Assembly (NCBI RefSeq): GCF_010723735.1
Contig: NZ_BLLB01000002.1
Location: 4,712,001-4,776,000 of the forward strand
Direction of reading: 5' to 3'
Source: Mycolicibacterium hippocampi
Lineage (GTDB): Bacteria > Actinomycetota > Actinomycetes > Mycobacteriales > Mycobacteriaceae
Length of the DNA: 64,000 nucleotides
A program made the position numbers and the translations under genes. Under the pieces are notes generated by a model. That model saw only the letters and a program-made list of their open reading frames with translations. It did not search any database and was not told where the DNA came from. Below are positions 32,794-41,831 of this stretch, piece after piece (position 1 is the stretch's first letter; the number at the start of each line of letters is the position of its first letter).

Positions 32794-34005
32794 TCACAGC
32801 AACGCGTACCGCTGCCGGATCCCGTTGAAGCGAGCCCACATCTGCTCGGTTCGCTCAGCCACGGTCACCCTTGCCGAATCCGTGGGCAGCACCTCGGCCA
32901 GCTGAAAGCGCTCGACCAGTCGGGTCCGCAGCACCGCGGGCGCCCCCTCGAGCATGTGCCGGTACGTCAGGTTGCCCCGCTCGAAACCCTGGGTGTCGAT
33001 CCAGTTGTGGTAGCCCGGGTCGTCGTGGGCAAGGATCAGCCGGACCTTGCCGTCGCCGTCGATTCTCGTGCGACTGGGCGTGTAGCTGACCGGGCGATAG
33101 AGGAAGTCCATGCTGTTGAAGAAGACGCCCATGTTCGTCAGCGTCCATAGTCCGTCGTGCGCATCGAACTCGACGACCAGCGCCTCATCCGGCCCGAGCA
33201 CCCAGTGCATGTTGCTCGCGGCCCGGCCCCGCTTCTCATCATCTGGACTGGATCCCACAGCCGGAAAACTGTTCGGCTGATCGGGGTTGACGCCGCCGTG
33301 GGCGAAAGGGAACTCGGGCCAGTCGTGCATCACACCGGTGATGAACTCTCCCGCCCACCCGATCGCTTCGACCATCTCCTCGGCTGTCGGCAACGGTTTC
33401 GGTGAGGCCATGTCGACCCGTTCGATCCTCATCCGGGCCGGCCGCTCTTCCCAAGAATCGAAGCCTTGGCGGATGAACAACTTGCGCGAGCCCGGCGTGG
33501 TGGGCAACCAGTTCGGACCGTCGCGTGGTCCCCCGACGTAGACCTCGAAGCTTCCATCGGCGGAGACCTCGAGTTGGTCCCCGGCCAGACTCGCCTCGGG
33601 GACATCGCCGAACGGCTCGTGCAGCACGCCCGGCCCGTCGGCCCGCGGACCCTGCACGGTGATGTTGACAAACCTGGCCGTTCCTCGGTCTCCGGCGATT
33701 CGGTAGATTGACCGGCCGTCGATCCAGGCCTGCTGATAGGTGAAGTCGGCACAGTCCCCGCCCAGCTTTCGGGTCGGGCCGCAGAACGGGTGCAAGCTCG
33801 GGTAGCGGCTGTTCCTGGTCTCGAGCGCGAGGTCGAACGCCTGGCCGAGGTTCTGGGTGAGAAACCGCAGACCGTCCACCCGCTGACGGCTCGAGGATGT
33901 GTTGTGGTCCTTGAACACCTGCTGCCCGGCCGCCTTGAGCTGATCACAGAACGAGTCCCACGCGTGGTCGAGGGAGGCGTCGTCGGGGCCGTCGCCGAAC
34001 GCCAC
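32794..34005 (-). CDS. DUF1214-type protein of unknown function
   Basis: A 403-residue soluble protein whose C-terminal third (MGVFFNSMDFLYRP, DGKVRLILAHDDPGYHNWIDTQGFERGNLTYRH) looks like the DUF1214/DUF1254 beta-rich family. The N-terminal half includes NSRYPSLHPFCGPTRKLGGDCADFTYQQAWIDG. Biochemical role not established. GTG start, three bases after the stop of the TIM-barrel gene. The last gene of the operon led by the FadE pair. Confidence 0.75.
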   Translation of the reverse strand: MAFGDGPDDASLDHAWDSFCDQLKAAGQQVFKDHNTSSSRQRVDGLRFLTQNLGQAFDLALETRNSRYPSLHPFCGPTRKLGGDCADFTYQQAWIDGRSIYRIAGDRGTARFVNITVQGPRADGPGVLHEPFGDVPEASLAGDQLEVSADGSFEVYVGGPRDGPNWLPTTPGSRKLFIRQGFDSWEERPARMRIERVDMASPKPLPTAEEMVEAIGWAGEFITGVMHDWPEFPFAHGGVNPDQPNSFPAVGSSPDDEKRGRAASNMHWVLGPDEALVVEFDAHDGLWTLTNMGVFFNSMDFLYRPVSYTPSRTRIDGDGKVRLILAHDDPGYHNWIDTQGFERGNLTYRHMLEGAPAVLRTRLVERFQLAEVLPTDSARVTVAERTEQMWARFNGIRQRYALL

Positions 34006-34008
34006 CGG

Positions 34009-34812
34009 CTATCCCGCCGTGTCCTCGAGGCGCCGGAGCATCGCCGACACCGAAGCGCAGGCGCGGCTTGCAGCTTCGACTCGCCCTTCGCGCTCGATCC
34101 GAGGTCCGATCAACTCGAGATCGAAGCCATGCGGGTAGCCGGCGGTGAGCGCTTGGTCGATCACCGTCTCGAGGGGAATCGCACCGTCACCCGGCACGGC
34201 ACGCGCCGGCAGCGCCCGGTCGCCGAGCACGTAGTCACTCAGCTGGATCATCACCGTGCGGGGCAATGCCCGCTCCACCAGGGCGGAGAGGTGCGCTTCT
34301 GTCCAGCAGTGGAACAGGTCGATGCAGATTCCCACGCCGGCCATCTCGGCAAGCTCGATGGTGTCCCGCAGCGTGTGCGCGATGTGGATGTCGGCGTAGA
34401 GGCCCGAGGCGTTCTCGATCGCGAGAGCCACCCCCGCCTGCCGCGCGGTGTCCGCACCCGGTTGCACCGCAGCGCAGAATCGATCGGCTGCCTCCTCCCA
34501 GGACAGTTCGCCCCGACCACCGGTCAGCATGTAGATCGAGCGTGCGCCGATGGCGGCGGCGGCGTCGATCACCCGGTTGAGACTGTCCGCCGATTCGAAC
34601 AGATGGAACACCGTCTCAACCGTGTAACCCTGTTCGGAAATCACTTTCGGTAGTTGCGGTTCGAGTATCCGGGAATCGAGGAGGCTGAGCCGGGTGACTC
34701 CGAGTGTCTGCCAATAGGTGCACAGCTGGTCGAAAGACGCGTCGCCGAAGGTGACGCTGTGCACCGACAGGCGCTCGTCGACCGTCAACTCCTCGGGGGG
34801 CACCTCACTCAC
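34009..34812 (-). CDS. Sugar phosphate isomerase/AP endonuclease-like TIM-barrel protein
   Basis: A 267-residue xylose-isomerase-like TIM barrel. Metal-ligand-type residues appear at strand ends: ALAIENAS, GICIDLFHCW, IQLSDY and GFDLELIG. These fit the Glu/Asp/His set of this superfamily. It may be an isomerase or lyase in the pathway; no specific reaction can be assigned. The GTG start overlaps the sulfotransferase end by 8 bases. Confidence 0.82.
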   Translation of the reverse strand: MSEVPPEELTVDERLSVHSVTFGDASFDQLCTYWQTLGVTRLSLLDSRILEPQLPKVISEQGYTVETVFHLFESADSLNRVIDAAAAIGARSIYMLTGGRGELSWEEAADRFCAAVQPGADTARQAGVALAIENASGLYADIHIAHTLRDTIELAEMAGVGICIDLFHCWTEAHLSALVERALPRTVMIQLSDYVLGDRALPARAVPGDGAIPLETVIDQALTAGYPHGFDLELIGPRIEREGRVEAASRACASVSAMLRRLEDTAG

Positions 34813-35974
34813 GTTTTTCTATCTCCACCCCGAATCGCTCGCGGAACGGCCGGAACTCCTCGTGCAGCACATCAAGATCCTCGCCGATGTCGGTGAGCAG
34901 CTTGGTCGAATAGCGGAACTTTCCGTGGCGGTCACCCCGGTTGTCGGCCAGATAGTCACGCATCGCGCCACCGGCTTCGGGCGTCATGGTCTGCCCACAG
35001 AACTCGTAGTAGCGGCGAGCCGTGTCCACCGGGTCGTCCACGAAGTCGCGGTAGCGGACGTGCATGATGCGCGGGTCGTCGACGAGTTCATGTGTCATGG
35101 TGTTGGCGATGCTGGCGCGAGTCAGGTCCAGATGCATCTTGGCCGCGGCCTGCAGATCGACCGGCCCGACGAGGCCCTCCATGATGTCGGCCATCATCAT
35201 CGTCCGGGAGGCCGCGACCTGTACCGGGTCGCGGTGCAGCCACAGTAAGGTGGCGTCGGGGTACGCCGCGAACAGCTCGGCCAGCCGGAATCCGTGGAAC
35301 CCTTTGAGCACCCAGCGCTTTGGCGTCCTCCCGTACTGGAACTGCTGCAGCATCGCCTTGTGGATGCGGTACTGCGCTCGGGCATCGGTGGGCAGTCCCC
35401 CGACCACCGTCTGCATCGGCACCCGCCACCACGCAGTGGGCGTCATGACCCGGAAGTCGAAGGCCCAGGTGCGTTCGTCCTCTGGCAGTCCGTTGCCGAG
35501 CATGTCGTTGTAGGGATGACTGTGCAGCCACTTCGGCATCTTCGTGTTGATCTCCCGCCAGTCGGCGTCGGCGCGAGACGGCCTCGGGTCGTCGGCACGG
35601 GCGAGCCCCGGGGGCGGTGACGGGTACATCACCTCCCAGAACCGCAGCGCGCGTGCCTGCGGGTCGACCGACAGCAGCGCATGCATGAGGGTGGTGCCCG
35701 AACGGGGTTCACCGGTCACGAACATGGGCCGCTCGATTCTCTCGTCGGCCACCGGGTATCGTCGGCGATCCTCGAAGAACTCCAGACGGGCGGTCAGCAA
35801 TCCGTGGCATACCTCCGCGGCCTGACGCACGCCGTCGGAGTCCATGCCCTGACGGTTGAGATGCTCGACGGCGACCGCGAAACGCGAAGGCAGCGTCGGG
35901 TCCCCGTGGTCGCTCAGACCGGTGTCGTCGTGCGCCCGGGAGAGCATCCGGTCAGCATCCAGATGTGTTGTCAC
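34805..35974 (-). CDS. Sulfotransferase family protein
   Basis: A 389-residue PAPS-dependent sulfotransferase-like protein. The 5'-phosphosulfate-binding loop is FVTGEPRSGTTLMH near residue 90, the 3'-phosphate region is LLWLHRDPVQVAASR, and IMHVRYRDFVDDP follows. It would transfer sulfate to a hydroxyl of a lipid or small molecule, a strange activity for a degradation operon; it could tag or detoxify an intermediate. The start overlaps the LLM oxidoreductase stop (ATGA). Confidence 0.85.
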   Translation of the reverse strand: MTTHLDADRMLSRAHDDTGLSDHGDPTLPSRFAVAVEHLNRQGMDSDGVRQAAEVCHGLLTARLEFFEDRRRYPVADERIERPMFVTGEPRSGTTLMHALLSVDPQARALRFWEVMYPSPPPGLARADDPRPSRADADWREINTKMPKWLHSHPYNDMLGNGLPEDERTWAFDFRVMTPTAWWRVPMQTVVGGLPTDARAQYRIHKAMLQQFQYGRTPKRWVLKGFHGFRLAELFAAYPDATLLWLHRDPVQVAASRTMMMADIMEGLVGPVDLQAAAKMHLDLTRASIANTMTHELVDDPRIMHVRYRDFVDDPVDTARRYYEFCGQTMTPEAGGAMRDYLADNRGDRHGKFRYSTKLLTDIGEDLDVLHEEFRPFRERFGVEIEKRE

Positions 35975-37098
35975 CGCGCGCCTTCACAGAGTCTCATGAG
36001 CTCGTCCTCCGCCCGGCGGACGTTCTCCGCCGACGCCGCCGCGTGGTCGAGTCCGGCCATGGCCCCGTAGTCCAGGATCTTGGGCACCCGCAGGCCGGCG
36101 TCGACGAAGTCGCCGATCATCCGCGCCACTTGTTCCGGCGTGCCGTGCGGCACCATCGCGAGGATCATCTCGGGCTCGACCCTTCCGAGGAAGTCGACGA
36201 TGCGCTCGCGGGTGAGAACGGCGGGGTCGATGTCATGGAAGCCACCCCAGTTCTCCCCCATCGGATGCCCGAATCCGAAGCCGCGGAGCACCTCTGCGGA
36301 TACCTGCAGCAAGAAGGACTTGACCAGCGGGGCCTGCAGGATCTCGGCCAACGCCGCCTCGTCACGGCCCATCACACAGATCTGGATGAAGCACGGGGTG
36401 ATCGACATCGGATCGCGCCCCGCGCGATCGGCCGCGTTCCTGACACGCGCAAGCTTGCCTGCATAGTCCTCGGGGGTCCACGCGCCCGCCGGCCACCAGC
36501 CGTCCGCGAACCGTCCCGCGATGTCGAGAGACCGCGGACCGCTGGCGCCGATCCAGATGCGGGGGAACCGGCCCTCGTAGGGCTCGGTGTCGAGGCGGGC
36601 GTCGTGCAGTCGGAAGAATCGGCCCTCGAAGTCAACCGGACCGTCGGTCTCCCAGAGCATTTTGATGACCCGCAGTGCCTCCTCGAGCCGGCTGACCGGC
36701 CGGTCGAAGTCGAACCCGTAGGGAACGATGTTCTCGGCTTCGCCGCTCCCGAGCCCGAGGATGAAGCGGCCTCCGGACAGGTGGTCGATCGTCAACGCGC
36801 TCTGGGCCAGTGAGGCGGGATGGCGTCGCACGGTGTCCACCACGCTGGTGGCCAGCGGCACGTTCTCGGTCAGCACTGCCGCTGCCGCCGCGACGGCCAT
36901 CCCGTCGAGATGGCGGTGTGGCGACGGCGACGCCGTGGCGAGATCGGTGAACTCCGGGGTCCAGATCGAGTCCGGCCAGAAGCTGACCATGTGGTCGGGC
37001 AGCCAGATCGAATGGTAACGGCCACTGTCGAGACGCTCGAGCTGACTCAGGTCCAGGGGCAGAGTGGTCCTCAGGAACGCGGCCGGCTGAACCTTCAC
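35971..37098 (-). CDS. LLM class (F420- or flavin-dependent) oxidoreductase
   Basis: A 375-residue luciferase-like monooxygenase-fold protein. Characteristic elements are the early histidine/aspartate strand (YHSIWLPDHMVSFWPDS), LATSVVDTVRRHPASLAQSALTIDHLSGGRFILGLGSGE, and PRIWIGASGPRSLDIAGRFADGWWP. In mycobacteria most such enzymes use coenzyme F420. Substrate unknown. GTG start at 37098, 14 bases after the acyl-CoA dehydrogenase gene. Confidence 0.87.
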   Translation of the reverse strand: MKVQPAAFLRTTLPLDLSQLERLDSGRYHSIWLPDHMVSFWPDSIWTPEFTDLATASPSPHRHLDGMAVAAAAAVLTENVPLATSVVDTVRRHPASLAQSALTIDHLSGGRFILGLGSGEAENIVPYGFDFDRPVSRLEEALRVIKMLWETDGPVDFEGRFFRLHDARLDTEPYEGRFPRIWIGASGPRSLDIAGRFADGWWPAGAWTPEDYAGKLARVRNAADRAGRDPMSITPCFIQICVMGRDEAALAEILQAPLVKSFLLQVSAEVLRGFGFGHPMGENWGGFHDIDPAVLTRERIVDFLGRVEPEMILAMVPHGTPEQVARMIGDFVDAGLRVPKILDYGAMAGLDHAAASAENVRRAEDELMRLCEGAR

Positions 37099-37112
37099 GT
37101 GTGGTGCGCGTG

Positions 37113-38300
37113 CTATCGGCGGGGCAGGCCGAGTACCTGCTGCGCGATGATGTTGCGCTGGATCTCCGAGGTGCCGCCTGCGATGGTGCCGGAGAAGCTG
37201 CGCGCATACCGCTCGAACCAGCTCGCGAAGTAGTGGTCGAGGTTCATGTGTTCGTAGGGGCCGGAGGTCGACGGGTGGATCAGGCCGTCAGGCCCGGCCG
37301 CCGTCAGACAGGCGCTGGCAGCTCGCATCTCGGCTTCCGCACCGAGCAACTTCGGTATCGACACCGACGCGACGTCGACCTCGCCACGCGCGGCTTTGGC
37401 CAGTCCGACCGAACCGAGCAGGCGCAGTGCCTGATAGTCCATGATCGTGGTGGCCAGCTCATCGCGTTCGAGTGCGTTGGACGGCCGAGAATCGGCGATC
37501 GAGTTGGCGATTCGGTCCGCGAAGCCCAGCCACATCATGGTGCGCTCATGGCCCAGTGAGCCATTGGCTACGCCCCAACCGCCGTTGAGCGGGCCGACGA
37601 GGTTTTCGGCCGGCACCCGGACGTCGGTGAAGAAGACCTCGTTGAAGTCCAGGTTGTCGATCCCCGTCATGTCGGCGAACGGCCGGCACACGACACCCTC
37701 GAGGTCGGTCGGGATCAGCAGCACGCTGATGCCCTTGTGCTTGGGTGCGTCGGGGTCGGTGCGGACGAACGTCAGCAGGAAATCGGCGTCGTGGGCGCCT
37801 GAGGTCCACACCTTCTGGCCGTTGACGACGAAGTAGGGATCGTCGCCGCCCGAGACAAACTCAGCCTTGGTGCGCAGCGACGCGAGGTCGGACCCCGCGC
37901 TGGGCTCACTCATTCCCAGCGAAGCGGTGCGCTCCCCCTTGAGGACCGGCACTGCCCACTGGTGCTTCTGTTCCTCGGTACCGAACGTCAGCAGCGACGC
38001 CGCGATGATGTTGACGCCCTGGGGGTTGAAGCTGTGATAGATCCGGCGCCGGCACAGTTCTTCGAGGTGAACGTAGGTCTGCAGCACGGTGGCGTTGCGC
38101 CCGCCGAACTCCGGTGGCTGCGCGGGCAGCAGCCAACCGTTGTCGAACAGCTTTCGCTGCCAGTCACGGGCCCACTTCGGCATGTGCGACACCGACCGGG
38201 GGCGCTCGAGCGTCTCAGCCGGGGTCGGGATGTTCTCGTCGAGGAATGCGCGGAACTCGGCGCGGAATTCCTCGACATCGTTGTCAAAGGTCAGCTGCAT
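37113..38300 (-). CDS. Acyl-CoA dehydrogenase, larger subunit of a FadE pair
   Basis: A 395-residue FAD-dependent acyl-CoA dehydrogenase with the motif LGMSEPSAGSDLASLRTKA, a middle beta-domain and the C-terminal FSGTIAGGTSEIQRNIIAQ. The glutamate of the classical YEGTxxIQR base motif is Gly here. That position also differs in the heteromeric (alpha2beta2) FadE enzymes of steroid degradation. Its partner is the overlapping upstream gene. The ATG at 38300 has GGAGG upstream and lies 17 bases inside the partner's end. Confidence 0.9.
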   Translation of the reverse strand: MQLTFDNDVEEFRAEFRAFLDENIPTPAETLERPRSVSHMPKWARDWQRKLFDNGWLLPAQPPEFGGRNATVLQTYVHLEELCRRRIYHSFNPQGVNIIAASLLTFGTEEQKHQWAVPVLKGERTASLGMSEPSAGSDLASLRTKAEFVSGGDDPYFVVNGQKVWTSGAHDADFLLTFVRTDPDAPKHKGISVLLIPTDLEGVVCRPFADMTGIDNLDFNEVFFTDVRVPAENLVGPLNGGWGVANGSLGHERTMMWLGFADRIANSIADSRPSNALERDELATTIMDYQALRLLGSVGLAKAARGEVDVASVSIPKLLGAEAEMRAASACLTAAGPDGLIHPSTSGPYEHMNLDHYFASWFERYARSFSGTIAGGTSEIQRNIIAQQVLGLPRR

Positions 38301-39294
38301 CAAATTCCTCCGCGATGATGGCTCGATGCTCGGCAGCGCCGCCCAGCATGTGTTCACCGGCCTTGGCCCGTTTGAGCGCGAACTGGAGGTCGTTCTCCCA
38401 GGTGAACCCCATCGCGCCGAACATCTGCAGGCCGTGGCGGAACACGAGCGCCTGGCACTCCCCCGCCGATGCTTTGGCCATGGCAGCCGCCAACCGCCGG
38501 CGCGGGTCGTCGGCAGCGATGGTGAGTGCCGAGAAGTAGCACAGCGCGCGCGCCCGTTCGATCGCGACATGCATGTCGGTCGCCTTGTGCTGGATCGCCT
38601 GGAACGTCCCGATTGCCACCCCGAACTGCTGACGGCTCTTGGCATGCTCGAGCGCCAGGTCCAATATCCGCTGGCAGGCGCCGACCATCGTGATCGCCAT
38701 CCCCATGAGCGCAATGTGGCGAGCCCGTTCGGTATCGGCAGCCAGCCGCTCTGCGTCGGCGACGTGCACTCCGACGAAGGACACCTCGGCGACATGCAGG
38801 ACCGGGTCGAACACCTCGACACGACGCGAGGTGACGCTGGAGGCGTCGGCTCTCGGATCGACGAGGAAGACACCAGCGGGGGTGACGACGGCAAACCGCT
38901 CTGCGCGGTCCCCGTCGAGTACAAACCGGTCGGTTCCCGTCAGCACCCAGCCCTCGGCATCGCGGGTGGCGTTGACCCCGCTGTAAACCGCCGCGCCCGC
39001 TGCCAGCGGATCGAACCGATCACCGGCAAGGGGGGCGAACTGGGTCAAGGTGGCCAGCATCGGTGTCGGGTCGGTGACCCGGCCCAACTCCTCGAGAACG
39101 ATCGCGAGCTCGACGGCGTTCTCCGGGTCGGTCAGCTCGGTCCAGCCGGCTTCCACGTAGCTGTTCCACAGCGGCGCCGGATCGACACCGTTCTCGGCGA
39201 TGTCGCGGATCAGGGACGGCGGGCACTGCTTGGACACCGCATCGCGCACGGTCTCCTGCCACAGCCTCTGATCAGCGTCGAACTCAAGCAGCAT
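38284..39294 (-). CDS. Acyl-CoA dehydrogenase, smaller subunit of a FadE pair
   Basis: A 336-residue acyl-CoA-dehydrogenase-fold protein, shorter and more diverged, with SRQQFGVAIGTFQAIQHKATDMHVAIERARAL and HGLQMFGAMGFTWENDLQFALKRA in the C-terminal helical domain. It is typical of the second subunit of heterotetrameric FadE complexes, where the two subunits share one FAD site per dimer. First gene of the six-gene minus-strand operon; a perfect operator palindrome is 31 bp upstream of its ATG. Confidence 0.88.
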   Translation of the reverse strand: MLLEFDADQRLWQETVRDAVSKQCPPSLIRDIAENGVDPAPLWNSYVEAGWTELTDPENAVELAIVLEELGRVTDPTPMLATLTQFAPLAGDRFDPLAAGAAVYSGVNATRDAEGWVLTGTDRFVLDGDRAERFAVVTPAGVFLVDPRADASSVTSRRVEVFDPVLHVAEVSFVGVHVADAERLAADTERARHIALMGMAITMVGACQRILDLALEHAKSRQQFGVAIGTFQAIQHKATDMHVAIERARALCYFSALTIAADDPRRRLAAAMAKASAGECQALVFRHGLQMFGAMGFTWENDLQFALKRAKAGEHMLGGAAEHRAIIAEEFDAADL

Positions 39295-39324
39295 CCAGCG
39301 CCTCCGGACTCGGTACGTTGAAGG

Positions 39325-39339
39325 GAGAATAGCATTCTC
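39325..39339. promoter_or_regulatory. Operator candidate GAGAAT-AGC-ATTCTC (perfect)
   Basis: A perfect 6-3-6 palindrome, extendable to a perfect 17-bp one (GGAGAATAGCATTCTCC, 39324-39340). It lies 31 bp upstream of the FadE operon start, in the divergent region shared with the amidohydrolase operon. A GTTCTC half-site follows at 39355-39360. Confidence 0.7.
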
Positions 39340-39446
39340 CGTTCCGGGGCCACCGTTCTCTTCACGCGGGTTGACACTTTCGCGAGCGAGAAGCTAAGCA
39401 CTGTCCAGCGGTCCCGTTCACCTGCGTAGATGTAAGCGAAGTGCTG

Positions 39447-39461
39447 GAGAACAGAATTCTT
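39447..39461. promoter_or_regulatory. Operator candidate GAGAAC-AGA-ATTCTT
   Basis: An inverted repeat with both outer positions deviating from consensus, 79 bp upstream of the plus-strand amidohydrolase GTG. It is the second site of this divergent region. A TTGACA hexamer, possibly a -35 element, is at 39371-39376. Confidence 0.5.
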
Positions 39462-39539
39462 GCTAAAGAAGAACAACGATCTACACTGGGATCGTGACGG
39501 CCGCGCCCTCGGTTGTCCGGAAAGCGAAGGATGGGGTCC

Positions 39540-40664
39540 GTGAAGGAATTCAATGACGGGGCCGGCGGGATCGAATCCGGCCCGGTGAAGGTCCCCGTCA
39601 TCGATGTCAGCGTGCACATATTCAGCCAGTCGAACAAGGACCTGCGGCAGAACTTCATGCAGGAGCCGTTCCGCAGCCGCGGCTTTCCCGACTACGAGAT
39701 GGACTGGTACGGCGCCCCCGGTGGCGAGTACGCCAAGCATGCCGAGGGCCCCGATCGCCAGTACCCTGGCTCGGACCCGGAGCTGGCCGGCAAGCACCTG
39801 TTCACCGATCGCGGCGTCGACGTGGCGATCCTGCACCCGATGACCCGCGGCATCATGCCCGACCGCCACCTGGGCACGGCCATCGCGGCCGCGCACAACG
39901 AGATGATGGTGACCCGCTGGCTGGAGCACCCCGAATTCGGGGACAAGTTCCGCGGCACCATCCGGGTCAACCCGGACGACATCGTCGGCGCGCTGCGCGA
40001 GATCCACAAGTACAAGGACCATCCGCGGGTCGTCCAGCTCGGGGTTCCGCTGCAGTCGCGCGAGTTGTACGGCAAACCGCAGTTCTGGCCCCTCTGGGAG
40101 GCGGCAGTGGATGCCGGCCTGCCGGTCGCCGTGCACTTCGAGGTCGGATCCGGCGTCATGTTGCCGCCCACGCCCAACGGAATCACCCGCACCTACGAGC
40201 AGTTCGTCGGGTTCACGGCGCTGAACTTCCTCTACCACCTGATGAACATGATCGCCGAAGGGGTGTTCGAGAGGATGCCCGCGCTGAAGTTCGTCTGGGC
40301 CGACGGCGCCGCCGACATGCTGACACCGTTCATGTGGCGGATGGACTGCTTCGGCAGGCCGCACCTGGAGCAGACACCGTGGGCGCCGAGGATGCCCAGT
40401 GACTACCTGCCGGGACACGTCTTCTTCGTACAGGGCAGCCTCGACGGACCCGGTGACGTGGAGTTCGCCGGCGAGTGGGCAGGGTTCACCGGCAAGGACG
40501 ACATGGTGATGTACGGCTCGAGCTATCCGCACTGGCAACTCAATGAACTGTCGGTACCGAGCGCCTACAGCGCCGAGCAGCGCGACAAATTGTGCTGGCG
40601 GAACGCCGCAGAGCTGTACGGCATCCAAAGTCCGGTCATCGCGTCCGCCGCTGGGGCACAGTAG
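39540..40664 (+). CDS. Amidohydrolase family 2 protein with degenerate metal site
   Basis: A 374-residue amidohydrolase_2 TIM barrel. The N-terminal motif reads VIDVSVHIFSQ, keeping one histidine. The mid-barrel histidine AVHFEVGSG is present, but the C-terminal motif that is normally YGSDYPHW reads YGSSYPHWQ, with Ser in place of the catalytic Asp. The adjacent paralog keeps the Asp. It may be a non-catalytic partner in a heteromer or use altered chemistry. GTG at 39540 with GAAGGA upstream; an ATG at 39531 is an alternative. Confidence 0.85.
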   Translation: MKEFNDGAGGIESGPVKVPVIDVSVHIFSQSNKDLRQNFMQEPFRSRGFPDYEMDWYGAPGGEYAKHAEGPDRQYPGSDPELAGKHLFTDRGVDVAILHPMTRGIMPDRHLGTAIAAAHNEMMVTRWLEHPEFGDKFRGTIRVNPDDIVGALREIHKYKDHPRVVQLGVPLQSRELYGKPQFWPLWEAAVDAGLPVAVHFEVGSGVMLPPTPNGITRTYEQFVGFTALNFLYHLMNMIAEGVFERMPALKFVWADGAADMLTPFMWRMDCFGRPHLEQTPWAPRMPSDYLPGHVFFVQGSLDGPGDVEFAGEWAGFTGKDDMVMYGSSYPHWQLNELSVPSAYSAEQRDKLCWRNAAELYGIQSPVIASAAGAQ

Positions 40665-40685
40665 AGGGAACGAGGAGGCAACACC

Positions 40686-41828
40686 ATGACCACCACAGCC
40701 AATCCACGGGTACCAGCCGCCGAGCGCATCGCGGTGCGGTGCGTCGACTCCGACGTCCACCCGGCGCCTCGCAGCGGCGATCTCGGTCAGTACATTCCCG
40801 AACCCTGGCGCAGCAAATATTTCGGCACGCACAAGGTCGGCGACCAGATCTACTACGACGCACCCGACTACGCGCACTCCTATGCGATGCGCCTGGACAC
40901 CTTCCCCCCTGACGGCGAGTTCGCCTGCAGTGACCCCGATCTGGCATTCAAGCAGCTGATCATGGAGGCCGGATCGGACATCGCGATCCTGGAACCGGCG
41001 GCCTACCCGGCGCGAATTCCCGAAGCGAACCACGCGATGAACTGTGCGCTCAACGACTGGCAGGCCAACCACTGGCTCGACAGCCACAACAACTGGCACG
41101 AGCGGTGGCGCGGGTCGATCTGCCTGGCCATCGAGGAGCCGGAAAAGAGTGTGGCCGAGATCGAGCGCTGGGCCGGTCACCCCTACATGGCGCAGATCCT
41201 GATCAAGGCCGAGCCCCGTCCGTCGTGGGGCAATCCCAAATACGACCCCATCTGGGCCGCCGCCACCAAGCACGACATCACGGTGAGTTGCCACCTGTCA
41301 CGCAGTCACTACGACGAACTGCCGATGCCGCCGGTCGGATTGCCCAGCTACAACCACGATTTCATGGTCACCTACTCGCTGCTGGCGGCGAACCAGGTGA
41401 TGAGCCTGATCTTCGACGGCACGTTCGACCGGCATCCCAACCTGCGGATCGTGTTCGTGGAACACGCGTTCACGTGGATCCTGCCACTGATGTGGCGGAT
41501 GGACGCACTCTACGAAGCGCGCAAGTCCTGGATGGACATCAAGCGCAAGCCGAGCGAGTACGTCAAGGACCACATCAAGTTCACCACCCAGCCGTTGGAC
41601 TATCCGGAGGACAAGACCGAACTCACCCGGGCGTTCGAGTGGATGGAGTGCGAGAAGATCCTGCTGTTCTCCAGCGACTATCCGCACTGGACATTCGACG
41701 ACCCCCGCTGGCTGGTCAAGCACCTCCCCGAGCACGCCCGTGAGGCCATCATGTTCCGCAACGGCATCGAGACGTACAAGCTGCCGGACACGGTGCCGGC
41801 GCTCGAGGGCCAGGTGCGGGTTTTCTGA
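40686..41828 (+). CDS. Amidohydrolase family 2 protein
   Basis: A 380-residue amidohydrolase_2 protein with CVDSDVHPAPRSGDL at the N-terminus, VSCHLSRSHYDE in mid-barrel, FVEHAFTWILPLMWRMD, and the intact C-terminal FSSDYPHWTFDDP carrying the catalytic Asp. Roughly similar to the gene before it. The ATG has a strong GAGGAGG ribosome site. Second gene of a four-gene plus-strand operon with a Rieske ferredoxin and an alpha/beta hydrolase. Confidence 0.87.
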   Translation: MTTTANPRVPAAERIAVRCVDSDVHPAPRSGDLGQYIPEPWRSKYFGTHKVGDQIYYDAPDYAHSYAMRLDTFPPDGEFACSDPDLAFKQLIMEAGSDIAILEPAAYPARIPEANHAMNCALNDWQANHWLDSHNNWHERWRGSICLAIEEPEKSVAEIERWAGHPYMAQILIKAEPRPSWGNPKYDPIWAAATKHDITVSCHLSRSHYDELPMPPVGLPSYNHDFMVTYSLLAANQVMSLIFDGTFDRHPNLRIVFVEHAFTWILPLMWRMDALYEARKSWMDIKRKPSEYVKDHIKFTTQPLDYPEDKTELTRAFEWMECEKILLFSSDYPHWTFDDPRWLVKHLPEHAREAIMFRNGIETYKLPDTVPALEGQVRVF

Positions 41829-41831
41829 CAC

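Noticed and set aside
39210-41294. Minus-strand open frame of about 690 codons across two amidohydrolase genes
   Set aside because: Antisense shadow. The plus-strand proteins show family motifs and ribosome sites; this frame shows neither.
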